Assembly: GCF_003234935.1 (NCBI RefSeq)
Contig: NZ_QKSB01000002.1
Coordinates: forward strand, 248,001 to 312,000
Reading direction: 5' to 3'
DNA from: Putridiphycobacter roseus
GTDB taxonomy: Bacteria; Bacteroidota; Bacteroidia; Flavobacteriales_D; Crocinitomicaceae
Length of the DNA: 64,000 nucleotides
Shown: piece after piece, positions 43,963-52,335 of the stretch
Numbering within the stretch: the first letter of the stretch is position 1
Layout of the letters: the number at the start of each line of letters is the position of its first letter
Notes under the pieces: generated by a model
Database searches by the model: none
What the model saw: only the letters and a program-made list of their open reading frames with translations
What the model was told of the DNA's origin: nothing
Position numbers and translations under genes: made by a program

Positions 43963-45296
43963 GGTCTATCAAAACTTAAACGTTGTCCAGTTGGACTTTC
44001 AATAATAGCATCTTTATCATACACCAAAGCACCATTTACAAAAGTTTTTGCAATACTGTGTGAGAATGTCACCCCTTCAAATGGTGACCAACCGCATTTA
44101 TATAATAAATTCTCCTTTGTTACGGTCAAGGACTTTTTGGGATCAACAACTACCAAATCCGCAAAATAGCCTTCGCGAATAAAACCACGTTCTTTCACTT
44201 GAAAACAAATAGCAGGTGCATGACTCATTTTTTCAATTGCTTGTGTTAAAGACATATTTCCTTCTTTTACCTTTTCAAGAATGGCCAATACCGCATGTTG
44301 CACTAAGGGTCCACCAGAAGGCGCCTTAAAATAATTATTATCTTTTTCTACTAAAGTATGCGGTGCATGATCAGTTGCAATGATATCGATTTTATTCGTT
44401 CTCAACCCTTCCCAGATTGCCGCTCTATCTTTTGCGCTTTTAACTGCAGGATTCCATTTAATTAATGTTCCTTTCTTATCATAGTCTTCATCTGTAAACC
44501 ATAAATGATGTACACAAGCTTCTGCAGTAATTTTTTTATCTTTTAAGTCAATAGTATTGTCAAACAAATCCATTTCAATGGCTGTTGACAAATGCAATAC
44601 ATGTAATCTGGTTTGGTATTTTTTCGCTAAATTCACGGCAAGAGAAGAAGAAAGGTAACAAGCCTCTGCGCTTCTTATTTCAGGATGATACTTAATAGGC
44701 ATATCCTCGCCATATTTCGCTTTATAAATCGCTAAGTTTTTTCGAATCGTTGCTTCATCTTCACAATGGGTGGCGATTAACATATCGCACTTAGAAAAAA
44801 TATTAGTCAAAGTCTGTTCATTATCTACCAACATATTCCCAGTAGAAGACCCCATAAATACTTTTACCCCGCAAACATTTTGGTGGTTCGTTTTTAATAC
44901 CTCCTCAATATTATCATTGGAAGCCCCCATAAAAAAGGAGTAGTTTGCCAAGGAGTTTCTATTTGCGATTTGATATTTATCTTCCAGCAATTCTTGTGTC
45001 AATGCATTGGGCACAGTATTCGGCATTTCCATAAAACTGGTAATTCCGCCGGCAACTGCTGCTCTAGACTCTGTATAAATCTCTCCTTTATGCGTCAACC
45101 CAGGCTCTCTAAAATGCACTTGATCATCAATCATCCCAGGCATTAACCACTTCCCTTCTAAATCTATTACCTCGGCAGTTGGATCACTGATATTAGCAGC
45201 AATTTTTTCAATTCTTTCGCCTTGAATTAATAAATCTGCCTGTATGGTTTCACCTTCATTGATGATGGTGGCATTTTTAAGAAGATATTTTGACAT
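43959..45296 (-). CDS. pyrC: dihydroorotase
   Basis: A 445-residue amidohydrolase of pyrimidine synthesis, closing carbamoyl-aspartate to dihydroorotate. Metal ligands in place are D-x-H-x-R at 59-63 (H61), carboxylated K145 (GVKVFMG), H177 (ATHCED), H232/H235 (LHVLHLS), and D309 in ATDHAPH. Length and MPNTVPN match class I/PyrC-like enzymes. Confidence 0.93.
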   Translation of the reverse strand: MSKYLLKNATIINEGETIQADLLIQGERIEKIAANISDPTAEVIDLEGKWLMPGMIDDQVHFREPGLTHKGEIYTESRAAVAGGITSFMEMPNTVPNALTQELLEDKYQIANRNSLANYSFFMGASNDNIEEVLKTNHQNVCGVKVFMGSSTGNMLVDNEQTLTNIFSKCDMLIATHCEDEATIRKNLAIYKAKYGEDMPIKYHPEIRSAEACYLSSSLAVNLAKKYQTRLHVLHLSTAIEMDLFDNTIDLKDKKITAEACVHHLWFTDEDYDKKGTLIKWNPAVKSAKDRAAIWEGLRTNKIDIIATDHAPHTLVEKDNNYFKAPSGGPLVQHAVLAILEKVKEGNMSLTQAIEKMSHAPAICFQVKERGFIREGYFADLVVVDPKKSLTVTKENLLYKCGWSPFEGVTFSHSIAKTFVNGALVYDKDAIIESPTGQRLSFDRP

Positions 45297-45318
45297 TTTT
45301 TATATTTTTTTAATCAAA

Positions 45319-45326
45319 CAAAGGTA
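45319..45326 (-). promoter_or_regulatory. TAnnTTTG -7 element (TACCTTTG) of dihydroorotase
   Basis: The reverse strand reads TACCTTTG 22 bp upstream of the ATG at 45296. Confidence 0.6.
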
Positions 45327-45357
45327 CAAAATATTAAGGTATTTGAAAGATAAATTT

Positions 45358-45365
45358 TAACTTTG
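45358..45365 (+). promoter_or_regulatory. TAnnTTTG -7 element (TAACTTTG) of pepT
   Basis: A consensus match that overlaps an upstream GTG (45365), fixing the start at the ATG at 45383. It is divergent from 45319-45326. Confidence 0.6.
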
Positions 45366-45382
45366 TGGGAAACAATTATCGC

Positions 45383-46630
45383 ATGAAAAATTACCAACAT
45401 ACTGTAAAAGACAGGTTTTTAAAATACGTAACTATTGACACAACAGCTGATCCTAATTCAACGACTTTTCCGAGTTCAATGAAGCAGAAAGATTTGGCAA
45501 AAGTTTTGGTGGAAGAGTTAAAAGCAATTGGAATTGATAATGCTGAAATGGATGAATGGGGCTATGTTTTTGCAAGCATTCCAAGTAATTCGCCAAAAAA
45601 TGACATTCCAAAAATTTGTTTTTGCGCGCACATGGACACCGCACCTGATTGTAGTGGTACAAATGTTAAACCGATTGTACACCCAAAATGGGATGGTACT
45701 GATATAATTTTACCAGACGACAACAACCAGATTGTAAGCAGTAAAAAGCATGGCTACTTGGCCGAAAAAATTGGAGACGATATTATTACAGCCAGTGGTT
45801 TAACACTTTTGGGTGCTGATGACAAAGCGGGTGTTGCTTGTATTATGGACTATGCGCATTACGTAATGAACAACCCTACTTATTTGCACGGTGACATTAA
45901 AATATTATTTACTCCCGACGAAGAAGTTGGAAGAGGCGTTGACCACTTAGACATGGACCGCTTATCTGCTGACTATGGCTATACTTTAGATGGTGGTGCT
46001 TTGGGTTCAATTGAAGACGAAAGTTTTTCAGCAGATGCGGTGACTATTGAAATAAATGGCGTGAGTGCACACCCTGGTTATGCTAAAAACAAATTGGTAA
46101 ATGCATTAAAAGTTGCCAGCGACTTTATCGATCAGTTACCAAAAGATGCATGGAGTCCTGAAACAACAGAAAACAGAGAGGGATTTGTTCACCCCGTTTC
46201 TGTAAATGGCATCATGGAAAAAACAACCATTAAATTCATCATCCGAGATCACGTAACCTCCAAATTAGTGGAATACGAAAACAGATTAGAAGGATTATTA
46301 AATGATACGGTTGCAAAATACCCAGGAGTAACTGCGACTTTTAAAGCGGTTGAGCAATACAGAAACATGAAAGAAATTATTAAAGAAGTTCCTTTTGTTA
46401 CTGATTATGCTATTGAAGCAATGGAAAGAGTTGGAGTAACACCAAAACCTGTAATTATTAGAGGAGGAACAGATGGTTCTCGCCTTTCTTTTATGGGCTT
46501 ACCTTGTCCAAACTTATTTACTGGAGAAATGGCTATTCACTCTAAGCACGAATACGTAAGTGTACAAGACATGGAAAAAGCAGTAAAAACTATGATTGAG
46601 ATCATTAGTATTTGGGAAGAAAAAGCCTAA
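45383..46630 (+). CDS. pepT: peptidase T (tripeptidase)
   Basis: A 415-residue M20-family dizinc aminopeptidase that releases the N-terminal residue of tripeptides. Zinc sites: H83 and D85 in AHMDTAPD, D146 in GADDKAG, the E180/E181 pair in TPDEEVG, and DGGALGS. The ATG at 45383 follows the -7 element; an upstream GTG would lie in the promoter. A terminator follows 33 bp after the stop. Confidence 0.95.
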   Translation: MKNYQHTVKDRFLKYVTIDTTADPNSTTFPSSMKQKDLAKVLVEELKAIGIDNAEMDEWGYVFASIPSNSPKNDIPKICFCAHMDTAPDCSGTNVKPIVHPKWDGTDIILPDDNNQIVSSKKHGYLAEKIGDDIITASGLTLLGADDKAGVACIMDYAHYVMNNPTYLHGDIKILFTPDEEVGRGVDHLDMDRLSADYGYTLDGGALGSIEDESFSADAVTIEINGVSAHPGYAKNKLVNALKVASDFIDQLPKDAWSPETTENREGFVHPVSVNGIMEKTTIKFIIRDHVTSKLVEYENRLEGLLNDTVAKYPGVTATFKAVEQYRNMKEIIKEVPFVTDYAIEAMERVGVTPKPVIIRGGTDGSRLSFMGLPCPNLFTGEMAIHSKHEYVSVQDMEKAVKTMIEIISIWEEKA

Positions 46631-46662
46631 ATTTTACTCTTAAAATAATTAACACATTTGAT

Positions 46663-46698
46663 AAAAATACCAGTTCTTTTTTGAGCTGGTATTTTTTT
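46663..46698 (+). terminator. intrinsic terminator of pepT
   Basis: AAAATACCAG pairs with CTGGTATTTT around a T-rich loop and runs into seven T. Confidence 0.88.
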
Positions 46699-46720
46699 AT
46701 ACACGAAGGACTAAGGCGCT

Positions 46721-46753
46721 TTTGATAAAAACAAAATTTCTTATGTACCTTTG
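46721..46753 (+). promoter_or_regulatory. Bacteroidota promoter of the SDR reductase gene
   Basis: TTTG (46721-46724), 21 bp, then TACCTTTG (46746-46753), 20 bp before the ATG at 46774. Confidence 0.65.
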
Positions 46754-46773
46754 TTTTACTTAAAAGAAATAAG

Positions 46774-47805
46774 ATGAAACATACTATTTTAGTAACAGGT
46801 GGAACCGGATACATTGGATCTTGGGTTACCAAAGGATTATTAGAAAATGGGCATACGGTAAGGTTGACTGTTAGAGATAAAAGCAAGCCTGAAAAATTTG
46901 CTTTTTTAACTGAAATAGCTAATGATTCACCTGGTACACTTGAGATTTGGGAAGCTGATTTAATGAAAGCAGGAAGCTTTGATGCGCCGGCAAAAGGCGC
47001 CGACTTAATTGCACACCTTGCCTCTCCTTTTATTTTAAATGTAAAGGACCCTCAAAGAGATTTAATTGACCCTGCTGTAAAGGGCACCGAAAATGTTTTA
47101 AGTGCCGCCAACCACTCTGGCACTGTTAAAAAAGTAGTCCTTACTTCAAGCGTTGCTGCCATACATGGCGACAATGTAGATATGGAAAATATGGGGTTGG
47201 AAGAATTTACGGAAGCCCAATTTAACACCTCTAGCTCATTGAACCATCAACCCTACTCTTACTCCAAAGTGATGGCTGAAAAAAGAGCTTGGGAAATAGC
47301 CAACGCGCAATCGGATTGGCAATTAGTGGTGATGAACCCTGCTTTTGTCATGGGACCATCCTTAACAACCCAATCAAAATCAGAAAGCTTAAAATTAGTA
47401 ACCGACTTATTGACTGGAAAATTCAAAAGTGGCGCACCTGAATTGTATTTTGGATTTGTAGACGTTCGTGATATAGCTAAAGCACATATATACGGACTAG
47501 AACATACGGCAGAAGGACGTCATATACTATCCAATCAGGTTGCTTCTTTTCTAGACATGTCAAAAGTAATTAGTAAAAAGTATGGCAACACCTATAAATT
47601 ACCAAAATCGTTTGCACCAAAATGGCTATTGAGCTTAATTGGTGGCTTGTTTGGTGTCACCAGAATGTTTGTAAAGAACAATGTAGGTTACCACTTAAAG
47701 TTGAACAACAACAAAAGTAAAACGGCCTTAAAAATGGAATACATTCCCTTTGAAACTACAGTAATAGACATGGTAGAACAAATGCGTGCCCAAAAAATTA
47801 TATAA
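46774..47805 (+). CDS. extended-SDR NAD(P)-dependent reductase (dihydroflavonol reductase-like)
   Basis: A 343-residue protein. The glycine-rich NAD(P)-binding loop is GGTGYIGSW (9-17), the catalytic triad strand is LTSSVAAI, and the active-site YSYSKVMAEK gives Tyr-x-x-x-Lys. The layout matches DFR/cinnamoyl-CoA reductase-like extended SDRs used on aldehydes and ketones. It runs directly into the truA-like gene: the stop TAA is followed by TTG. Confidence 0.88.
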   Translation: MKHTILVTGGTGYIGSWVTKGLLENGHTVRLTVRDKSKPEKFAFLTEIANDSPGTLEIWEADLMKAGSFDAPAKGADLIAHLASPFILNVKDPQRDLIDPAVKGTENVLSAANHSGTVKKVVLTSSVAAIHGDNVDMENMGLEEFTEAQFNTSSSLNHQPYSYSKVMAEKRAWEIANAQSDWQLVVMNPAFVMGPSLTTQSKSESLKLVTDLLTGKFKSGAPELYFGFVDVRDIAKAHIYGLEHTAEGRHILSNQVASFLDMSKVISKKYGNTYKLPKSFAPKWLLSLIGGLFGVTRMFVKNNVGYHLKLNNNKSKTALKMEYIPFETTVIDMVEQMRAQKII

Positions 47806-48573
47806 TTGAATTTTCATTATCGCTTTAACATACAATTTTTAGGCTACCGTTATTCGGGATGGATGTTTCAACCCAAGTATAAAACTGTTCAGGGAATGGT
47901 TGACAAAACTTTTGAGTTTTTATTCCCTGAGTCAAAATTTAAAACTTTTGGTGAGAGCAGAACTGATGCAAAGGTATCTGCCAATACTTTTTATTTCTAT
48001 TTGAATATTGACCGTGAAATTGTTGACCCAAATTTCATTGAAATCTTTAACAGCAATTTACCAAATGACATCAAGGCATTAAGTTTAAAATCGGTGCCCG
48101 CCGGCTACAACCCACTAGGTTTAAAAAACAACAAACACTATATCTATTTATTTTCCTTTGGTGAGAAACCTCATCCATTTGCTGCAGCCATTTTATTCAA
48201 TGAACCTAAACACTTAGACATTGAAAAAATGAAAGTTGGAGCCAAGCTATTTGAAGGAACGCATAACTTTGTTAAATACTGTTCAAAGCCGACAGCAAAT
48301 ACCATTTTAACACGTGAAGTTACACATTGTGAAATTGTAGAAAATACTTTTTACGCAGCCAATTTTTTCCCTGAGAAATCCTATTGCTTGAGCATTAAAA
48401 GTCAAGGATTCTTGAGGTATCAAGTACGACTGATCATGGGGCAATTATTCGAATTAGGAAAGGGCAATATTACATTAAAAGACATTAAAGACTCTTTAAT
48501 TCCAATGGATGAAATACCAGTGAGAAATATTGCTGCTGGTTCTGCTTTAATTTTACAAGAGATAATGCCATGA
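47806..48573 (+). CDS. truA: divergent TruA-family tRNA pseudouridine synthase
   Basis: A 255-residue homologue of TruA, which makes pseudouridine at positions 38-40 of tRNA. The fold landmarks remain: N-terminal FLGYRYSGWMFQP, FEGTHNFVKYC and QGFLRYQVRLIMG. The catalytic loop reads SRTDAKVSA (51-59) with D54 kept, whereas standard TruA has RTDAGVHA; the Gly and His are replaced. The start is a TTG directly after the previous stop, so it is translationally coupled. It may be a true TruA or a paralogue with altered activity. Confidence 0.8.
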   Translation: MNFHYRFNIQFLGYRYSGWMFQPKYKTVQGMVDKTFEFLFPESKFKTFGESRTDAKVSANTFYFYLNIDREIVDPNFIEIFNSNLPNDIKALSLKSVPAGYNPLGLKNNKHYIYLFSFGEKPHPFAAAILFNEPKHLDIEKMKVGAKLFEGTHNFVKYCSKPTANTILTREVTHCEIVENTFYAANFFPEKSYCLSIKSQGFLRYQVRLIMGQLFELGKGNITLKDIKDSLIPMDEIPVRNIAAGSALILQEIMP

Positions 48574-48581
48574 AAAAAAAC

Positions 48582-49241
48582 TTATTTCCCTTCTTCTAGC
48601 AAAATATTTACATCACTGATCAACTGTGCTATTGAAGCTTTATTTAAGCCATTATAGATACCTCGAATGTGTTTATTTTGATCAATAAGGACAAAGTTTT
48701 CTGTGTGCAAAAATTCATCTTCTGTTTTTTCTAGCCCTAAATCCTCTTCAATAAAGTAGGTATTTCTACCCAAATCGTAAATGGTTTTTCGATCACCTGT
48801 CACTAAATGCCATCTCCCATCCACTACCCCTTTATTTTGCGCGTATTCTTTTAATTGTGCAATACTATCTTTTTCAGGCGTGACAGAATGCGACAATAAT
48901 AAAACGTCCTCTTCGGTAAGAAAAGCATCTTGGACCACTTTCATATTAGTGGTCATTTTGGGACAAATACCAGGACAAGTCGTGTAGAAAAAATCGGTTA
49001 CATACACCTTTCCTTCAAAAGTTTTTTCATTAATTATTTCCCCATTTTGATTCGTGAATGTAAATGATTTTATTGCATGAAATTCTTTAAGTTTAGGGTC
49101 CTCTAAACTCATCCATACGGGGGTAAAACTTGCATCTTCATAAAAAGGCAATTCCGCTAGGACCACTACTTTTTTTGCTGCTTTATTTGAACAAGCAAAC
49201 AACAGCAAAACCAATACACTATTTAATAGAATCCTTTTCAT
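48582..49241 (-). CDS. SCO1/SenC-family copper chaperone
   Basis: A 219-residue lipoprotein (signal to LLFACSNK) with a thioredoxin-like SCO domain. The copper site FFYTTCPGICPKM has C-x-x-x-C, and the conserved His is likely in the DEFLHTENF segment. SCO proteins deliver copper to cytochrome c oxidase CuA or act as redox partners. It is the last gene of a four-gene operon and overlaps the YwqK-like gene by 23 bp. Confidence 0.9.
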   Translation of the reverse strand: MKRILLNSVLVLLLFACSNKAAKKVVVLAELPFYEDASFTPVWMSLEDPKLKEFHAIKSFTFTNQNGEIINEKTFEGKVYVTDFFYTTCPGICPKMTTNMKVVQDAFLTEEDVLLLSHSVTPEKDSIAQLKEYAQNKGVVDGRWHLVTGDRKTIYDLGRNTYFIEEDLGLEKTEDEFLHTENFVLIDQNKHIRGIYNGLNKASIAQLISDVNILLEEGK

Positions 49242-49827
49242 TTAACACAATATTTTCATCCTCCAATTGAAAGCATAAATTTGCACGTTTTAGTCCAAAA
49301 ATCCGACCATTTTTTGCTTCATAATTGCAATATAACTTCCCATTTTCTCTCCAAGACCGTTGAAGACCTTCTTCCTTGCCTTGGTTTAAATTTAACACTT
49401 TAAACTTAGCACCACTTTGAAACCACTGTTTTTGTACCCCATCTGGCACCCCTTCATCAAAATTAGCCATTGAACGCATATTTCCATTCACCCACCAAGA
49501 AATCACCGCACCATTTTTTTTCCCATGATGGTATTGGGCTATAAAACTTATTTTACCATCTGGAAACCATTTGGTCATTTCACCATGCTTTTTACCAGAC
49601 AAATAATGTACACTTTCTGCAATTTGTTGGTTAGGATAATACTTTTCTGCAATACCCGTAAATTCTTCCCCTGCATAAGTCTTCCTACCATTTTTCACAT
49701 TTCTTTTTAATAAAGAGTCAGCAACAACAATAGCTACTGACTCTTTTACTAAATGCGCTTCTCCTTGTTGATTTTGACAACCAAACAAGCTAAAAACAAT
49801 GAACAAAAAAAAACTACTGAATCGCAT
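49219..49827 (-). CDS. MORN/YwqK-type repeat lipoprotein
   Basis: A 202-residue lipoprotein (lipobox SLFGCQNQ) with tandem MORN-like repeats, e.g. YYPNQQIAESVHYLSGKKHG, FPDGKISFIAQYHHGKKNG and WVNGNMRSMANFDEGVPDG. Such proteins are annotated as YwqK family. It overlaps both neighbours (14 and 23 bp). The start at 49827 places the lipobox correctly. Confidence 0.82.
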   Translation of the reverse strand: MRFSSFFLFIVFSLFGCQNQQGEAHLVKESVAIVVADSLLKRNVKNGRKTYAGEEFTGIAEKYYPNQQIAESVHYLSGKKHGEMTKWFPDGKISFIAQYHHGKKNGAVISWWVNGNMRSMANFDEGVPDGVQKQWFQSGAKFKVLNLNQGKEEGLQRSWRENGKLYCNYEAKNGRIFGLKRANLCFQLEDENIVLNEKDSIK

Positions 49828-50548
49828 TTGGTGTACCTTGATAATTTCCTGGAAATAAAATATAATATGCATTTAAGTATAATTCATTTTGAATATGATA
49901 ATGATACTCAGCTTCCGTTGCATGCTGAGTCGTGCTTGTATGTCCGCCCGAAACATCCAAATCACTTGGATAAGTACCCGTAGCGTTACATTTTCTACCG
50001 TATAAGAAAAACCCATCCGCAATAATTCCAATCAAGTTTTCATCATCATTCGACCATGCTTTAGTTTCCAAGTGATAGTGGTAACTTTGAGGTCCTGTAT
50101 GGGCAGCGGTATAATCTAATGATCCTACTGCATCATCCAAGGGAACATTCGGTCCTTCTTCATCATTATAAATCATAGAACCACTAATTGCCATACCTAT
50201 TGCACCCAGTCCAGTTGTAGATGAATTACTCGCTTTTTCTGGATTTACAGGAACTGTTAAAGTATATTCTCCGTTAAAATCATCAATATTTCCGGGGGCC
50301 ATTTCATCATAAGTGGTCACCGTTGGCGCAACAAAAAGCGCGTGTGAACTCGACCAATATGGGGAAGTATGATTTGGCAAACCGTTGGATACAATCACCA
50401 CCTCATCACCATCTATAGAAATATCGAAATTGTCTTCATCAAATTCTGCAAATGCAGCGTGAAGTGTGCCATCATTATCTTTTTTACAAGCTGTAAAACT
50501 AACCGTTGCGATAAGTAATAAATTTGCGAATAATACAGTAATTTTCAT
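49814..50548 (-). CDS. YHYH-domain lipoprotein, downstream copy
   Basis: A 244-residue protein with a lipoprotein signal (TVSFTACKK) and one YHYH domain. The domain contains two YHYH motifs, an ADGFFLYGRK segment and repeated His residues suited to metal binding. It is a paralogue of the gene directly upstream; the central domain is almost identical at DNA level. The ATG at 50548 is chosen, because an earlier in-frame ATG at 50581 lies in the end of the upstream gene. The role of the family is unknown. Confidence 0.85.
   Translation of the reverse strand: MKITVLFANLLLIATVSFTACKKDNDGTLHAAFAEFDEDNFDISIDGDEVVIVSNGLPNHTSPYWSSSHALFVAPTVTTYDEMAPGNIDDFNGEYTLTVPVNPEKASNSSTTGLGAIGMAISGSMIYNDEEGPNVPLDDAVGSLDYTAAHTGPQSYHYHLETKAWSNDDENLIGIIADGFFLYGRKCNATGTYPSDLDVSGGHTSTTQHATEAEYHYHIQNELYLNAYYILFPGNYQGTPNAIQ
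50001..50143. repeat. tract shared by the two YHYH genes (copy 1)
   Basis: Bases 50001-50143 and 50755-50897 (offset 754) differ at one position in 143 (50057), while the flanking parts of the same genes differ much more. This points to recent gene conversion. Confidence 0.85.
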
Positions 50549-50567
50549 GATTTTTGAATTTAAAGGG

Positions 50568-51521
50568 TTATTGAATTGCATTAGGGGTTCCTTGATAATC
50601 CCCAGGGAATAAAATATAATATTGATTCAAGTATAATTCATTTTGAATGTGGTAATGATACGCTGCTGTAGTATTGTATTGCGTAACACTAGTATGTCCA
50701 CCCGAAACATCTAAATCACTTGGGTAAGTACCCGTAGCATTACATTTTCTACCATATAAGAAAAACCCATCCGCAATAATTCCAATCAAGTTTTCATCAT
50801 CATTCGACCAAGCTTTAGTTTCCAAGTGATAGTGGTAACTTTGAGGTCCTGTATGGGCAGCGGTATAATCTAATGATCCTACTGCATCATCCAAGGGTAC
50901 GTTCGGTCCTTCTTCATCATTATAAATCATAGCCCCACTAATCGCCATACCAATTGCACCTAGTCCTGTAGCACTCGATACAGCCGCTAAACTTGGGGTG
51001 ATAGGTACTCTTAAAGTATACATACCATTAAAGTCATCAATATTCCCTGGTGCCATTTGTGCATAGCTGGTCACCGTAGGCTCGACAAACAATGCATGGT
51101 TTTCACTTGCTGCTGCCGTTACTAAGGTATTCCCCATAGGATCTGTCGCTGTTCTTGCCGTTGTATTTGACCAATAAGGTGAAGTATGGTTAGGCAAACC
51201 ATTAGACTCTATTACAATTTCATCTCCATCCACATAGATGTTAAAATTATCAGAATCGAATGCTGCAAAAGCTTTATGCATGCCACTTGAATCATCAGTG
51301 CTGTCAACCACTGTCACATTGCTATCATCCGTATCTGAATAATCACAAACATAACCATCAGGTTGCTCACAAGCTTGAATAGTCACTGCAGCATTCCCTA
51401 AACCATCCCCATCCGCATCTTGATAATATGTCATTTCTTCACAGGCTTTATCACATGCTGTAATAAAAAATGTACCCATCAATAGCATTCCTATAGCTTT
51501 TATTTTTATGTCTGTTTTCAT
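50568..51521 (-). CDS. YHYH-domain lipoprotein with calcium-binding-type insert, upstream copy
   Basis: A 317-residue protein with a lipoprotein signal (FFITACDK). Residues about 30-62 hold YYQDADGDGLGNAA and a closing DYSDTDDSN, a thrombospondin-3/MopE-like calcium-binding motif. The YHYH domain follows (about 180-317), with the same motifs as the downstream copy. It is the first gene of the operon with the second YHYH gene (stop and start 19 bp apart), YwqK-like and SCO genes. Confidence 0.85.
   Translation of the reverse strand: MKTDIKIKAIGMLLMGTFFITACDKACEEMTYYQDADGDGLGNAAVTIQACEQPDGYVCDYSDTDDSNVTVVDSTDDSSGMHKAFAAFDSDNFNIYVDGDEIVIESNGLPNHTSPYWSNTTARTATDPMGNTLVTAAASENHALFVEPTVTSYAQMAPGNIDDFNGMYTLRVPITPSLAAVSSATGLGAIGMAISGAMIYNDEEGPNVPLDDAVGSLDYTAAHTGPQSYHYHLETKAWSNDDENLIGIIADGFFLYGRKCNATGTYPSDLDVSGGHTSVTQYNTTAAYHYHIQNELYLNQYYILFPGDYQGTPNAIQ
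50755..50897. repeat. tract shared by the two YHYH genes (copy 2)
   Basis: The partner of 50001-50143; see that entry for the comparison. Confidence 0.85.
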
Positions 51522-51586
51522 CTTTTAAATAAATTGATTTAAAAGTTAGACCACAAACAAAACAAAATCCTTCTCGATATTATAAA

Positions 51587-51973
51587 TTATTTTTTGACCA
51601 AGTCTTTTTTTCTTGAAATTGGTAACATAAGTCCAAGTATATTAATAATGATTCCATAAGAAACAATGAATACGAACTCATCTTGGTCAAACAATAATAA
51701 GATGGTCAATACCATGCCAATTAATGCGGTGAAAATCAGACTAGTTTTCAATATAAATAGGTTGATATTGTACTTTTTAAAAATAAAAAAACCTATGATA
51801 TAAATGATAAAAGTTGGCAAGGAATATAACAAGCCAAAAAGCATCATTATAAACACCGCACCAATATTATTTAAATAGGGACTATCACTCACCATCATAA
51901 CAATAAAAGGACTAATAATCAATGTTAAAAGCCAATGTGAAAATGGATATATAAAACTATATTTCAACCCCAT
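51587..51973 (-). CDS. small four-helix membrane protein of unknown function
   Basis: A 128-residue protein, mostly four hydrophobic segments (about 9-30, 34-60, 72-92 and 97-118) and a short charged C-terminus. No family recognised. It faces the YHYH operon in the same direction, 66 bp upstream of it. Confidence 0.55.
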   Translation of the reverse strand: MGLKYSFIYPFSHWLLTLIISPFIVMMVSDSPYLNNIGAVFIMMLFGLLYSLPTFIIYIIGFFIFKKYNINLFILKTSLIFTALIGMVLTILLLFDQDEFVFIVSYGIIINILGLMLPISRKKDLVKK

Positions 51974-52335
51974 CTGATTTTAAGTATAATTAAATAACAA
52001 AAATAGAATACAGAATAAATTTTGACGACCAAAACACGCATGACCAAAGCAACGTAAGGTAACTTGCTTAATTTAGGCCGTTCAAATGTCACTATTCTAT
52101 TTTAATCTACCTGTAAGGTAGTGAATATAAAACAGATAAAAAATATTTATTGCTATATATTTAGGTTTTAACTATAGACCAAGACAAAAACCACAATTAT
52201 AATCAAAGGTGAAAAATTCGAAACATATTTTTTTATATTAACTAATATTTATGGTTGTACAACTTTAAGAAGCTAGATTAATCTATCCATGTTATGTAGG
52301 TCTTTTTTTTTATATTTGTTAAAACCGCCCATTTA
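51974..52335. other. intergenic region upstream of the DtxR-type regulator
   Basis: No gene seen. A perfect inverted repeat, CTACCT-GTA-AGGTAG, lies at 52107-52121 and a palindrome GTTGTACAAC at 52254-52263. Either may be a metal-regulator operator, the second lying about 50 bp before the -7 element. Confidence 0.4.
52311..52318 (+). promoter_or_regulatory. TAnnTTTG -7 element (TATATTTG)
   Basis: A match 17 bp before the ATG at 52336. Confidence 0.6.

Noticed and set aside
49814..50581. start of the downstream YHYH gene at 50581
   Set aside because: That ATG lies in the last codons of the upstream gene and would place a polar stretch before the lipoprotein signal. The ATG at 50548 gives a proper signal peptide.
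51974..52335. tRNA or small RNA gene
   Set aside because: The two palindromes have no cloverleaf or extended stem; they suit operators better.
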